Positions 18,947-28,302 of a DNA stretch of 64,000 bases are shown one piece after another. The stretch's first letter is position 1. Every line of letters begins with the position of its first letter. The position numbers were made by a program, and so were the translations under genes. Below the pieces are notes generated by a model that ran no database searches, had not been told where the DNA came from, and saw only the letters and a program-made list of their open reading frames with translations. The stretch is from positions 122,134 through 186,133 of the forward strand of contig JADBKP010000003.1 of assembly GCA_014896315.1 (NCBI GenBank), read 5' to 3'. This stretch comes from Limnochordales bacterium (lineage in GTDB: Bacteria; Bacillota; Limnochordia; Limnochordales; DUMU01).

Positions 18947-20776
18947 CTACGCCTGCACCGGCTGCAGGATCAAAGTTTCTGGCCCGCGCCACTCTATCTC
19001 TATTCCTCGCGTCGCACTGCGGAATCGACGGCCGGAGAGAAGGTCTACCCACCCCCCGGGCACTTCCGGCAGGGGGAGATATGTTGTGGTACGTTCGTCT
19101 CGCGCGGTGGTCGCCACCACCACCCCTCCCTTAGTGTCCTGGGGGGCAAGGGGATCAGGGCGGCGATAGGCGAAAATACCGGAGTTGTCGTCGGCCACGA
19201 GCAGCTGCAACCGAGCTCCGCGCAGCGCCGGGTGGGTGCGGCGTAGGCGAATCAGCTGCTGGTACCAGCGAAACAGGTCTTCATCCTTCTGCTGCCAGTT
19301 GACCGGCGCCCGCTGGGCATCCCAGTTGTCTCGTTTCTCGCCCAGCATCCCCCTTTCATCGCCGTAGTAGATCACAGGGATCCCCGGCAGGGTAAACTGA
19401 ACGGCCGTCAACGCCTTCAGTCTGGCCACGGCCTCCGGTCGCGGGCGCTCACCCAGATTACCTCCCCCAAGCAGCGTCAGCACTCTGTCGGTATCATGGG
19501 AGTCGACCACGTTGAACATCATGGCGAGCGCCTGCGGGGGATATAAGCGCATCAGGTGCCTAATAACGTTTCTCAGGCGAGAAGGCGGCCAGCTTCTCTC
19601 GTTGCGGAAGAAAGGGACCAAGCTGTCAAGCCCCCAGGGGTAGTTCATCAGGCTATCGAAGCGATCACCCTGTAGCCAGCTGGGATCGGGACGCCAGATC
19701 TCGCCAACGATAAAAGCATGCCTGTTGATGGATTTCACTACCCGGCGGAACTCCTCCCAGAAGCCCAGGACCTGGATTTCATTGGGTACATCCAGACGCC
19801 AGCCATCGATACCCATGGACGTCCAGTAACGGGCGACCTCCAGCAGATACTCACGTACAGGACGGTACGAAACATTCAGTTTGGGAAGCGAGGGGACGCC
19901 CCACCAGCATTCGTAGTTACCAAGGTCGGTTCGGACCGGGAACGAGTGGATGTAGAACCAATCCACGTAGGGAGAGGCAGCTCCTCTGCGACAGACGTCC
20001 TGGAAGGCCCAAAAACCGGTCCCTACGTGGTTGAAAACCCCGTCCAGAATGATCCTTATGCCCAGACGGTGTGCCTCAGCGAGCAAGGCTTTGAACTCCT
20101 CAAGGGTACCCAGTATCGGATCGATACGCATGTAATCGACGGTATCGTAGCGATGCGAGCTCTGCGCAGCAAAGATCGGGTTGAGGTAGAGCGCCGTGAC
20201 CCCCAGATCGGCAAGGTAGTCAAGGCGTCTGCGGATACCCGCCAGGTCACCTCCAAAGTACTGGGTGGAGGTACCGTGCCGGACCGGTCCATTCCAGGGA
20301 GTAACGCCGGGAGGATCGTTGGCTGGGTTAGCATTGTCAAACCGGTCAGGGAATATCTGATAGAAAACGGCCTCCTGTGTCCAGGGAATAACCGGATAAA
20401 GCTCCTGGCTGTTCTCCTCCAGACGAAACCAACCCACCTCGGGCAAACAGGGGGCGGTCGCATCTTCCAGGACGGCATGCCCCTGAGGTCCGACACCCCA
20501 GACCTGCGATCCCACCGCGGCGACGAACTGATATTCCACCGTCTCTCCCGGCAGCTGGACCGTCGCTTCCCAGTAGGAGTCGCTTCCGCTTTCAAAGTCG
20601 TCACTGTCGATCAGCTCAAGGGCGATTCGCCGGATTGGGTCTGTCCTCAGTATCAGAAAGACCCGGCCGGCGACTCTTTCCGCTTCGCCGGCAATCCGAA
20701 GGCGAAACAGCCAACGCCCGGGTGATAGGCGGTTGACAAAACTCCGATCGGTGGGATCAAAGATAATGGCAGGCAC
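18947..20776 (-). CDS. Alpha-amylase family, neopullulanase/cyclomaltodextrinase type
   Basis: The 609-residue GH13 enzyme has an N-terminal starch-binding-like region (about residues 1-115), then the barrel. Catalytic motifs are DGVFNHVG, GWRLDVPNE with the nucleophile Asp, VGEIW with the acid Glu, and VDSHDTDR with the third carboxylate. No signal peptide is seen from the chosen start, so it probably degrades internal maltodextrins. GTG 20776 has GGAGAGGGGAG upstream; the longer frame to 20947 would overlap the divergent gene and is rejected. Confidence 0.92.
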   Translation of the reverse strand: MPAIIFDPTDRSFVNRLSPGRWLFRLRIAGEAERVAGRVFLILRTDPIRRIALELIDSDDFESGSDSYWEATVQLPGETVEYQFVAAVGSQVWGVGPQGHAVLEDATAPCLPEVGWFRLEENSQELYPVIPWTQEAVFYQIFPDRFDNANPANDPPGVTPWNGPVRHGTSTQYFGGDLAGIRRRLDYLADLGVTALYLNPIFAAQSSHRYDTVDYMRIDPILGTLEEFKALLAEAHRLGIRIILDGVFNHVGTGFWAFQDVCRRGAASPYVDWFYIHSFPVRTDLGNYECWWGVPSLPKLNVSYRPVREYLLEVARYWTSMGIDGWRLDVPNEIQVLGFWEEFRRVVKSINRHAFIVGEIWRPDPSWLQGDRFDSLMNYPWGLDSLVPFFRNERSWPPSRLRNVIRHLMRLYPPQALAMMFNVVDSHDTDRVLTLLGGGNLGERPRPEAVARLKALTAVQFTLPGIPVIYYGDERGMLGEKRDNWDAQRAPVNWQQKDEDLFRWYQQLIRLRRTHPALRGARLQLLVADDNSGIFAYRRPDPLAPQDTKGGVVVATTARDERTTTYLPLPEVPGGWVDLLSGRRFRSATRGIEIEWRGPETLILQPVQA

Positions 20777-20900
20777 AGTATCTCCCCTCTCCCGGCGCAG
20801 GGGCAAACTCACCACTAAGCTTTCCCCGTGGTATCTCTGTCTCTGCACTCGGACGGGCGCCAGTGAGAGCAAGAATCGGTGAACACAGGGGGTAACGGAA

Positions 20901-21671
20901 ATGAGCAAAACCAGCACCGAAGTACAGGAAGAGGCGGCCCTGGCCATCTACGACCGGCTTCTCTTTCCCCCCGCACCGGCCGGACGCCCGCTGGTTGCCA
21001 TCAACATGGTAGCCACCGTCGACGGACGCACCACCCTGAGCAGATCGGGAATGCCCGTGCGGGAGCGGATCGGCAGTGAGGTGGACCGCATCTTGATGAA
21101 AAGGCTACGGGCTCATTTCGACGCCGTCGCCCGCGGAGCTGCGACCGTCCGTCGGAACCCTTACTACCCTCTTGCAGCAGCAACGAACGCAAATCCGGGA
21201 GAGATCCGGCAGCCGCTTGCCGTAGTCTTCAGTCGCAGCGGTGAACTGCCAATTACGACAGCTTTCTTCCGGGAAGCCCCCCGCCCGCCATTGGTGGTCA
21301 CCGGTCCGCTTTCCTTGCTGCGCCGGACCGAACTTGAGGCTGCCGGGGCGGAGATCTGGGAGATCGAAGATGAACGTCGACGCGTCCCCCTGGCTCTGGA
21401 ACGCCTCGCACGCGAAAAGAAGGTAAACCGCCTGCTACTTGAAGGCGGCCCCCGGCTCAACCACGCCTTCCTGCTGGCTGACGCCGTGGACGAGCTCTTC
21501 TTGACAATTGCTCCCCGGCTGGCCTCCACCGCCGGCGGCCTCAACCTGTCGTTAGTAGAAGGAGAGGAGGCTTTTTGGCCTCCTCTCCCCCTCGAGCTTG
21601 TCTCCTGCTTCCGGTACGGCAGCGAGCTTTACCTGCGCTATCGCCGCCACCCATTGCAGGCAGGCGACTGA
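20901..21671 (+). CDS. RibD C-terminal-domain reductase (DHFR-like fold)
   Basis: The 256-residue stand-alone protein resembles the reductase domain of RibD without a deaminase domain. It shows VAINMVATVDGRTTLS at the N-terminus, DAVARGAATVRRNPY, LLLEGGPRLNHAFL and LFLTIAP. Such proteins act as pyrimidine reductases or as NADPH-dependent reductases of other substrates. The window also carries the true ribD at its left edge, so this is a paralogue. ATG 20901 fits the conserved N-terminus. Confidence 0.85.
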   Translation: MSKTSTEVQEEAALAIYDRLLFPPAPAGRPLVAINMVATVDGRTTLSRSGMPVRERIGSEVDRILMKRLRAHFDAVARGAATVRRNPYYPLAAATNANPGEIRQPLAVVFSRSGELPITTAFFREAPRPPLVVTGPLSLLRRTELEAAGAEIWEIEDERRRVPLALERLAREKKVNRLLLEGGPRLNHAFLLADAVDELFLTIAPRLASTAGGLNLSLVEGEEAFWPPLPLELVSCFRYGSELYLRYRRHPLQAGD

Positions 21672-21680
21672 CAGCCACCG

Positions 21681-23564
21681 CTACACCTGAAAGCGCGCCA
21701 CCAGATGTTGTAATTGCTCGGCGGTCGCTGCGACGCGTCGGGCGGCCTCCGCCGTACTCGCCACCGCTCCGTTCACCTCTTCGGTGGAGGCCGAAGCTTC
21801 CTCGGCGGCGGCAGCACTCTCCTCAGTTACTGCTGCTATATTCTCGATCGCCTGGCGAACCGTGTCAGCACTCTGAGACATCTCCCGGGTGGCCTGCCGA
21901 TTCTGCTCTGCAAGCTCTGCCATCCTCTCGGTGGTCTCGGTCACCTGCTGAATGGCCGCCACCATCTCGTCCAGCACGGTACGGATATTCTGAACCGCAG
22001 CATCGGTCTGACGAACGGCCTCAGCAATCTCATCAAAGCTCGTACCCATGTCCTCTACCAGGCTCGTCCCCTGTTCCACCGCCTCATTACCCTTCTCCAT
22101 ACTGGCCACCGCCGCCTCGATGCTGCCCTGCATCGTCTGGATGATACCCGCGATCTCCTTAGTCGCCTGGCGGGAACGTTCCGCCAGCCGTCTCACTTCG
22201 TCGGCCACCACGGCGAAGCCCTTCCCATGTTCACCGGCCCGGGCTGCCTCGATCGCCGCGTTGAGAGCCAGAAGATTGGTCTGGTCAGCGATCTCATCTA
22301 TAACCTGGATAATGTCCCCAATTCTGGCCGACTGACTGCCGAGCTGGCGAACCGCGGCAGTGACCTGCTCCATAGCCTGGCTGATTCCTCTGATACCCCG
22401 GATGGTGTTCTCCACCCGCTGTTGGCCCTGCGTGGCCGACTCCGAGGCGTTCTCCGACATCTCGCTCAGTTTCTGAGCAGACTGGCGCAGGCTCTCCACG
22501 CCCTGACTTACCCGTTCCATCAACTCCCGGTTGCCGCGAGCCGCTTCAGCCTGTTCCTCCACTGCTGCCACCAGCCGCGCCACTGCCGCACCCAGCCTCT
22601 GCGTGCTCTCAGTAGTAGCTTGAGCGTTATCCGACTGCTCCTGGGCTCCGTGGGCCAGTTGCTGTACCACGTCGCTGATCTGCCGGACGGCGTTGGCAGA
22701 CTGTTCGGAGGTAGCAACCAGTTCCTCACTGGTAGCGCCGAGTTGCGCCGCGGCCGCCGCTACCTGCTGTACCAGATCCCTCAAGCTTGCCATGAACCGA
22801 TTGAAGGCTCGGGCAGTCATGCCAGCTTCGTCGTCGCTGCTGATCTCGAGTTGTCGCCGCAGGTCCGCCTCGCCGGAAGCCAGTGCTTCCGCCTGCGCCT
22901 GGAATTGTTGCAGCGGTCGCACGATACGGCGGAAGAGGACGAGCCCGGTTACTACCGCCGCCACCAAAAGGCCAACAATGCCGGCGACGGCAACCGTGGC
23001 CGCGAAACCGACCAGAGCTTGCGCCCGGTCAATCAAGCTCTCGGAGTCTGCTTTCTCCTTGCTTCTTATCTGCTCTACACGGCTGCGGATACTCTCCTGC
23101 GCGGGCAAGTACTGATCCTGGTAAAGCTCCAAAGCCGCACCGGGTTCGAACGTCACCAGGGAAGTGATCTGATCGGCTATCCCGTCCTCTTGCGCCTGCT
23201 GATCGAGAAGCGCCTTCATCTGGGCAATCAGCTCGGAGTCCGACTCACGTCCGACCAGTTCCTGGAGATGGCTGCTTGCCGCGTCCCGCGCCGTCCGGAT
23301 CTCTAGATAGGCGTTCTGCTTGCCTGGATTACCGGGATCGAGAACTTGCTGCAACAGTGCCTGACCAAGCTTCTCCTCCGCCAGCTCATACTCGTAGAGC
23401 GCCGAAACTAGCCTGGTCGCATCGTTGACCTGGACCGCAGCATTCCGGGCATTGAGAACTGAGAAAAAGAGGTAGCTCAGGGATAACACGGCCAGAAGGG
23501 TGATGACCCCCAGACCCAGGGTGAGTCGGGAGCCGATCCCTCTGGTGCTAAGAATCCGTCTCAT
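21681..23564 (-). CDS. Methyl-accepting chemotaxis protein
   Basis: The 627-residue chemoreceptor has a first transmembrane segment at about residues 13-35, an extracytoplasmic helical sensor of about 150 residues, a second membrane segment near 185-210, a HAMP domain starting [19 protein letters not shown], and a long coiled-coil signalling domain. The hairpin tip [20 protein letters not shown] is intact and would contact CheA and CheW. GGGAGG precedes the ATG. The ligand is unknown. No other chemotaxis genes are nearby. Confidence 0.95.
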   Translation of the reverse strand: MRRILSTRGIGSRLTLGLGVITLLAVLSLSYLFFSVLNARNAAVQVNDATRLVSALYEYELAEEKLGQALLQQVLDPGNPGKQNAYLEIRTARDAASSHLQELVGRESDSELIAQMKALLDQQAQEDGIADQITSLVTFEPGAALELYQDQYLPAQESIRSRVEQIRSKEKADSESLIDRAQALVGFAATVAVAGIVGLLVAAVVTGLVLFRRIVRPLQQFQAQAEALASGEADLRRQLEISSDDEAGMTARAFNRFMASLRDLVQQVAAAAAQLGATSEELVATSEQSANAVRQISDVVQQLAHGAQEQSDNAQATTESTQRLGAAVARLVAAVEEQAEAARGNRELMERVSQGVESLRQSAQKLSEMSENASESATQGQQRVENTIRGIRGISQAMEQVTAAVRQLGSQSARIGDIIQVIDEIADQTNLLALNAAIEAARAGEHGKGFAVVADEVRRLAERSRQATKEIAGIIQTMQGSIEAAVASMEKGNEAVEQGTSLVEDMGTSFDEIAEAVRQTDAAVQNIRTVLDEMVAAIQQVTETTERMAELAEQNRQATREMSQSADTVRQAIENIAAVTEESAAAAEEASASTEEVNGAVASTAEAARRVAATAEQLQHLVARFQV

Positions 23565-23668
23565 ACTTGGCCTCCCTCAACCAACTCTGGCAACTGCCAA
23601 CAGCGAAATGGCTTCCTTATGTTGCATCGGCAGGCAAGCGCAGGACATGAGAAGGGGTAGACGCTCGC

Positions 23669-24223
23669 TTACTGCCAGATCCGACCGATCGCCCTAACCA
23701 GCGGAGGAATCAATGCCAGTTGCAGGATGATACCGGGCAGACCGGTGAGAGTAGCTCCTACCACGTAAGGGCAGGCCTGGAACGGCCACCCGAACAATGG
23801 GCCAAGCAGCCAGATCGCCAGCCCCATCACGAAACGCCCGGCCAGCATGGCCACCGGCAGGAATAGAAAGGGCAGCCAACCAGAGGAATCCATCGGTCTT
23901 GAGGAGGCCAACCGGGTACGGTGGACGAGGACAGAATGACCCAACCCGGCCACTGTACCATACACAACCAGCTCGATCACCATCACGGGCAGGACCGGCG
24001 GGGTAAGCGGCGGCCTTCCGGTCAGGGCAAAGCTGCCCAGGGGAGCGGCAATGCCCACCAGCAAACCGGCGGGCGGGCCTAAGAGAAAGCCGGCAAGCAG
24101 TACGGGAAGATGCATGGGCAGGAATACCGGACCGGGAACCCCGCTGACATGGGTGATTAGTGGAAGAAGCACTCCCACGGCGACCAGCAGGGCGAGCCGC
24201 GCCAGGTAGCGCGTCCGACTCAC
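23669..24223 (-). CDS. Small membrane protein resembling an ECF-transporter S component
   Basis: The 184-residue protein has about five to six hydrophobic segments and the PVFLPMHLPVLLAGFLLGP block typical of ECF-type substrate-capture proteins for vitamins, including the loop GRPPLTPPVLPVM. Its substrate cannot be told. GTG 24223 follows GGAGAGGAG. It lies 27 bases downstream of the phosphoribosyltransferase-like gene on the same strand. The energising subunits EcfA and EcfT are not in the window. Confidence 0.72.
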   Translation of the reverse strand: MSRTRYLARLALLVAVGVLLPLITHVSGVPGPVFLPMHLPVLLAGFLLGPPAGLLVGIAAPLGSFALTGRPPLTPPVLPVMVIELVVYGTVAGLGHSVLVHRTRLASSRPMDSSGWLPFLFLPVAMLAGRFVMGLAIWLLGPLFGWPFQACPYVVGATLTGLPGIILQLALIPPLVRAIGRIWQ

Positions 24224-24250
24224 GGCAGGCTCTCCTCTCCAGACATAACC

Positions 24251-25102
24251 TCAGTGCGGATAGGCTCGGGTTAAGGCCAGTCCGACCACGGTGCCGGCGC
24301 CCGACCGTCGCAAGGCATACGCTACCTGGCGCATACTCGCCCCGGAGACCAGTACATCATCGAGTACCAGCACCCTGCTGCCGGGTCTGACTCCGGTTAC
24401 CTCCACCGCACCTTCCAGGTTGAGCCAGCGATCTTGCGGGTCGGCGATGCTTTTCTGTGGCTGCGGAACGGCCAAAGAGACAGTAGCAGTCGTCAGTGCA
24501 AAACGGTTGGTCAGCCGTTCTGCCAGCATCTCCAGCAACGTCCGGCCGGCCGCCCCTGCCGGTGTGGCAGCGGCGGTCGCCCCGCCCCGGCGGGCGGCCG
24601 CCTCACCAGAGGGAACAACGGCGAGGGCATTGACGGTGCGAAAGAGCGGCTGGGTGGCAAGGAACTGTGCCAGTTCTTCCCAGAAGAGTTCCGGGTCTAC
24701 TCTCCCCTCCTGCCGCTTGCTCTGCATAATGGCAGCCCCCCACGGGCTTGGCCGGAACTCTCCCCGGTATTCGCCGTGCGGGTGAAGAGCGACCAGGGCC
24801 TGCAGGGGGCCGGCCTCTCCGGCCTCGAGGAGATAACGCCCCCCTATGAAGGTTAGCAGCTGTTCAAGCCGCTCCCGTGCCGACGTCGCCGAGGAACGGT
24901 GTACGGCGTAGATGGCCCAACGGAACGGCAACTGGCGCGCCGGTTCAATAGCACTCCAGCTCCACTCCGGAAGACTGAGTGCGAGGTAGGTGGCAAGTGC
25001 TGGCGGGCCGAGCACCTGCAAGGTACAGGTCTGCCAGCCGGCCGCGGTCCTGTCGAAGGTTACGTGCCAGGCCTGAACCCGCTCGTCTTCCCCCCCGTAC
25101 AT
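24251..25102 (-). CDS. Protein with C-terminal phosphoribosyltransferase motif
   Basis: The 283-residue protein ends with VLVLDDVLVSGASM, a match to the PRPP-binding loop of type I phosphoribosyltransferases, followed by a hydrophobic strand VGLALTRAYPH. The N-terminal 180 residues are not recognisable. The overall plan recalls ComF-like or amidophosphoribosyltransferase-related proteins, but no zinc ribbon is seen. An Ala-Gly-rich linker occurs near residues 170-190. It may form an operon with the ECF-like gene downstream. Confidence 0.6.
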   Translation of the reverse strand: MYGGEDERVQAWHVTFDRTAAGWQTCTLQVLGPPALATYLALSLPEWSWSAIEPARQLPFRWAIYAVHRSSATSARERLEQLLTFIGGRYLLEAGEAGPLQALVALHPHGEYRGEFRPSPWGAAIMQSKRQEGRVDPELFWEELAQFLATQPLFRTVNALAVVPSGEAAARRGGATAAATPAGAAGRTLLEMLAERLTNRFALTTATVSLAVPQPQKSIADPQDRWLNLEGAVEVTGVRPGSRVLVLDDVLVSGASMRQVAYALRRSGAGTVVGLALTRAYPH

Positions 25103-25120
25103 CCCTGACCCTCGCCCCTT

Positions 25121-27208
25121 TCAACGTGCCGTCAACTTGTTCATCAATACCTGCCAGCGGTCCAGGTCGGCGTCGCGGTACGAACGGAGTTCATCAACGG
25201 CCCGGGACGTGCTGTAGCCGTCGTGAACTATTCGGTATACTGCGAGCGCCACGGCCGCCGGATCATCCATCCCCGGATACAATATGTTGCGCCCGACCAG
25301 CGCCCCGCGCACGTTCGCCCCCGCCGCCATGCCCCGTTCAAAATCGAGCAGGGTAGGCAGCGGAGTCTGCCTTGCTTCGCCGCCCAGCATCAGGATGGGA
25401 AGAGTGGTGGCGCGGGCCACCTCCGTGAACCCCGTTACATACGGGATCTTCAACCAGACGTTGACCGATGAATCGCCCATAGCGGAGGCGATGCCTACAA
25501 TCCGGATCAGTGCCTCCGCCTCCATTACGGTACGGTAGCCCTGATCCGTTCTCTCCACGGGAAGCGGTTCGAGGAAGACCGGCAGACCATGGCGGCGACA
25601 CTCATTCATCGCCTGCGACACGTAATACATCGTCTGGATCGAGTAGCGGGAGTAGGGGCCGCTATCAAGCCGGAAGAGGAGTTTGGCTCCATCCAGCCCC
25701 AATTCGGCCATACGGGCGGCCGTGAAGGCGCTGACGCGGTCGTCCATCTCGTAATCGAGCCCCGCCAATCCGGTGCGGTTCATCGAACCGATAATGACCT
25801 TCTCGTCCAGGAAACCGGGCAATCCCGCCTCCTTGGCCAGCCCCTCCAGCAAGAAGAGATCCTCGATGATGTCGGGCGTGGCCATGACGCCATCCACCCA
25901 GGGAGAAGCGACCACCCGCAAAGTCCGCCCCAGGTATTCGAGACGGTCCCCCATCGCGAGCGGCCGGTCGCCCACCCTGGTAACGTTACGGGCCGGATGA
26001 TCTGCCGCCACTATCACCAGTTTGCCATCAGCCCCCGCCAGGCGGCTGCGACGCCGACGAGCGGCTGCTACTGCCGCGACCATCTCCTGTCCCCGTTCCC
26101 AGCGGAGTTGAGAGAGGCGGGCCATGAGTGACAGCGGGAAGTACTTCTGCACCCGGAAAGCGTAACTCCCCCGGGCGATCCTGACTTCTGGCCGGCTGGC
26201 CGCGGCGAGAAAGTGGGCTTTGGTGCTGGCTACCAGGGCCACCGGATCTTCGGTCCCCACCGGTTTCACCTCAAAACCGATAGGACCGCGGTAATCGATA
26301 TCAACCAGCGCTTCGAGGAAATCAGCCAGGAGCTTGTCGCTGACAGCGCTGCCCGGGTAATCAAACCCAGGATGGGTGTCGCCGGTCAGGGGATCGTCCG
26401 GATCCGTAACGCAGGTGCCAATATGCACATGGTTGAGATAGGGAGCCAGCACCCGCAGGGCGTCGGGGGTCTCCGCCTGACCGGGATCGTCGCCGGCCAG
26501 CAGCATGTGGCTCAGATCGTAAAGAAGCCCGAATTCCCACACCCCGTAAACATCCCGCAATGTGCGGGCGATCGCGGCCGCCTCGATGGCCGGCCCAACC
26601 AGCAATCCTTTGCAACCCTTGGTAGAACGCCGGTCAAAGATCTCCAGGGTCAGCAAGAGAGGCTCGACTCCCAGCTCCCGCGCCCGGGCACGAGAGTACT
26701 CGGACAGCTCACGAATGGAACGGATGAGCGCGCCTCGCGCCGCCTCGCGTCGGTCCTCCGCCGCCCCTGGCGGGATAACACCGCCCCTTTCAGCAACGAC
26801 CGGGTCGCGGCCGGAGACAAAGGCAAACTGGCGGGCCCGCCAGCGATAGGCCATGTCAATGTATTCCTGAAGCCGTACCACGGCCTGGCGCCGGTTGACT
26901 TCATCAACATCGCTAATGTCTAAGGGTGAGACAATCCCCTCCAGGTTTTGCAGCTGGATTACCTGAGCGCTGAAGATCACTTCCAGGTGCGGATGCTGGT
27001 TGAGCCAATTGATGAGCTCGCGCTCCACCTCTGGATCTTGTACCTGCGTGAGCTCCACCGCCCCGAAGAACGGATCTGCAGCGATCGCCTCCAGGCTTTC
27101 CCGTAAAACGGGCCAACTCGCCTCGCCCCGTTGCATCACGGGCGAGTTTCCCGGCCCTGGCCAGGCCATGAATTGAACAATAGACTTCACGTTCTTTGTG
27201 AGAACCAC
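25121..27208 (-). CDS. Fusion of a xylose-isomerase-like barrel and a Cgl0159-like aldolase
   Basis: The roughly 695-residue protein has two enzyme-like halves. Residues about 1-330 look like a sugar phosphate isomerase/epimerase TIM barrel, with LLTLEIFDRR, LLYDLSHMLL and HVHIGTC metal-site-like segments. Residues about 375-695 resemble the class I aldolase-type Cgl0159 family linked to inositol or sugar catabolism, with VAADHPARN, KLLFRLD, FLEPLP, WLKIPY and ALVGRNILYPG. GTG 27208 has GGAGG eight bases upstream and is preferred to ATG 27223. It is divergent from an IclR regulator, which likely controls it. Confidence 0.7.
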   Translation of the reverse strand: MVLTKNVKSIVQFMAWPGPGNSPVMQRGEASWPVLRESLEAIAADPFFGAVELTQVQDPEVERELINWLNQHPHLEVIFSAQVIQLQNLEGIVSPLDISDVDEVNRRQAVVRLQEYIDMAYRWRARQFAFVSGRDPVVAERGGVIPPGAAEDRREAARGALIRSIRELSEYSRARARELGVEPLLLTLEIFDRRSTKGCKGLLVGPAIEAAAIARTLRDVYGVWEFGLLYDLSHMLLAGDDPGQAETPDALRVLAPYLNHVHIGTCVTDPDDPLTGDTHPGFDYPGSAVSDKLLADFLEALVDIDYRGPIGFEVKPVGTEDPVALVASTKAHFLAAASRPEVRIARGSYAFRVQKYFPLSLMARLSQLRWERGQEMVAAVAAARRRRSRLAGADGKLVIVAADHPARNVTRVGDRPLAMGDRLEYLGRTLRVVASPWVDGVMATPDIIEDLFLLEGLAKEAGLPGFLDEKVIIGSMNRTGLAGLDYEMDDRVSAFTAARMAELGLDGAKLLFRLDSGPYSRYSIQTMYYVSQAMNECRRHGLPVFLEPLPVERTDQGYRTVMEAEALIRIVGIASAMGDSSVNVWLKIPYVTGFTEVARATTLPILMLGGEARQTPLPTLLDFERGMAAGANVRGALVGRNILYPGMDDPAAVALAVYRIVHDGYSTSRAVDELRSYRDADLDRWQVLMNKLTAR

Positions 27209-27408
27209 CTTGTAAACCTCCATATCGCCTTACTGAACTCACTGGATGGACGGGTTGTCTGTAATGCGCGATGCCTCTAATTCGTTTTTGCGCCCGGTCA
27301 CTCCTGTTGCTTCTGCCATTGTCCGGCTGCGGCCGGGCGCCCACCTTCCGGACCGGCTGACACTCGCATACGCACATCTCGACTGCCTGGTTGCCATGCA
27401 ACTTATGT

Positions 27409-27419
27409 AGTATGATACT
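27409..27419. promoter_or_regulatory. AGTATGATACT palindrome in the IclR divergent region
   Basis: A perfect inverted repeat with one central base lies 67 bases before the IclR start, in the 278-base region between the fusion gene and the regulator. IclR proteins bind short palindromes in such regions and often repress their own gene. No promoter element is convincing enough to fix its role. The rest of 27209-27486 shows nothing else clear. Confidence 0.35.
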
Positions 27420-27486
27420 GACGATCTTACAATCTGAAAGATCCATCCGCTGGCGGCAAGAAAACCCCAAGGGAGGAATTGAGCAA

Positions 27487-28260
27487 ATGCCCGCCAAAGG
27501 CGCGGGAGTCAAACCGGTCCAGGCTGTGCTGCGTGCTCTGCAGATTCTCGAAACCCTCGGGCAGCACGACCGCCCGCTTGCCCTGGGTGAGATAGCCAGC
27601 AACGTAGGGCTGAATGAGAGCACTACTTACCGGTTGCTGCAGACGATGGCACAGGCCGGGTTTGTTTCCAGTGATCGTCGCCGCGGTTTCCGCCTGACTG
27701 CCAAGCTTTTCGACCTTGCGCAGGCGGCAATCCCGGGGATGGAGGTCAGGACCCTGGTTCGCCCGCTGCTCGAAGAGGTAGTGGCCCGCTGTAACGAGAC
27801 GGCCAACATCGTCCTCTTCGACGGCGTCGAGGTGGTCTACGTCGATCAGGTGCAATCCCGGCAGACCATCCGTATCCTGGCCGAAGTAGGTCGACGATTG
27901 CCGGCTTACGCTACCGCGTCGGGCAAAGTCTTTCTGGCTCACCTGCCACCGGAACACCTCGAGCGTTATTTGCGGACGGTCCCCCTGCACCGCTTCACCG
28001 CGCACACCATTGCCGACCCGGAAAGATTGCGCCAGCACCTCGCCGTGGTTCGCCAGCGAGGTTACGCGGAGGAGAACCAGGAGATGGAGGAGGGCGTAAG
28101 CTGCGTGGCCGCACCGATCCGTGACGCCGGCGGTAAGGTGGTGGCAGTGCTCAGCATCTCCGGCCCTACAGCCCGCTGGACGGACGCCTTGATGGAGGGC
28201 TTGCTCATTCCTACTGTGCGGGAGTATGCCGAGCGGATGAGCCAATTGTTGCGGGAATAG
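27487..28260 (+). CDS. IclR-family transcriptional regulator
   Basis: The 257-residue protein has an N-terminal winged helix-turn-helix (about residues 10-75: ALRALQILETLG, GEIASNVGLNESTTYRLLQT) and a C-terminal effector domain with LPAYATASGKVFLAHLP and YAEENQEMEEGVSCVAAPI, typical of IclR. ATG 27487 has AAGGGAGGAATT upstream. It lies between the divergent isomerase/aldolase gene and the codirectional glutamate dehydrogenase gene 42 bases downstream, so either could be a target. Confidence 0.93.
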   Translation: MPAKGAGVKPVQAVLRALQILETLGQHDRPLALGEIASNVGLNESTTYRLLQTMAQAGFVSSDRRRGFRLTAKLFDLAQAAIPGMEVRTLVRPLLEEVVARCNETANIVLFDGVEVVYVDQVQSRQTIRILAEVGRRLPAYATASGKVFLAHLPPEHLERYLRTVPLHRFTAHTIADPERLRQHLAVVRQRGYAEENQEMEEGVSCVAAPIRDAGGKVVAVLSISGPTARWTDALMEGLLIPTVREYAERMSQLLRE

Positions 28261-28302
28261 ACCGCGATTGGCTTGACAGATGGTCACAGGAGGTTGAGAT
28301 CC

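Noticed and set aside
21714-23306. Plus-strand open frame of 530 codons
   Set aside because: It is antisense to the chemoreceptor gene, whose HAMP and signalling motifs are certain.
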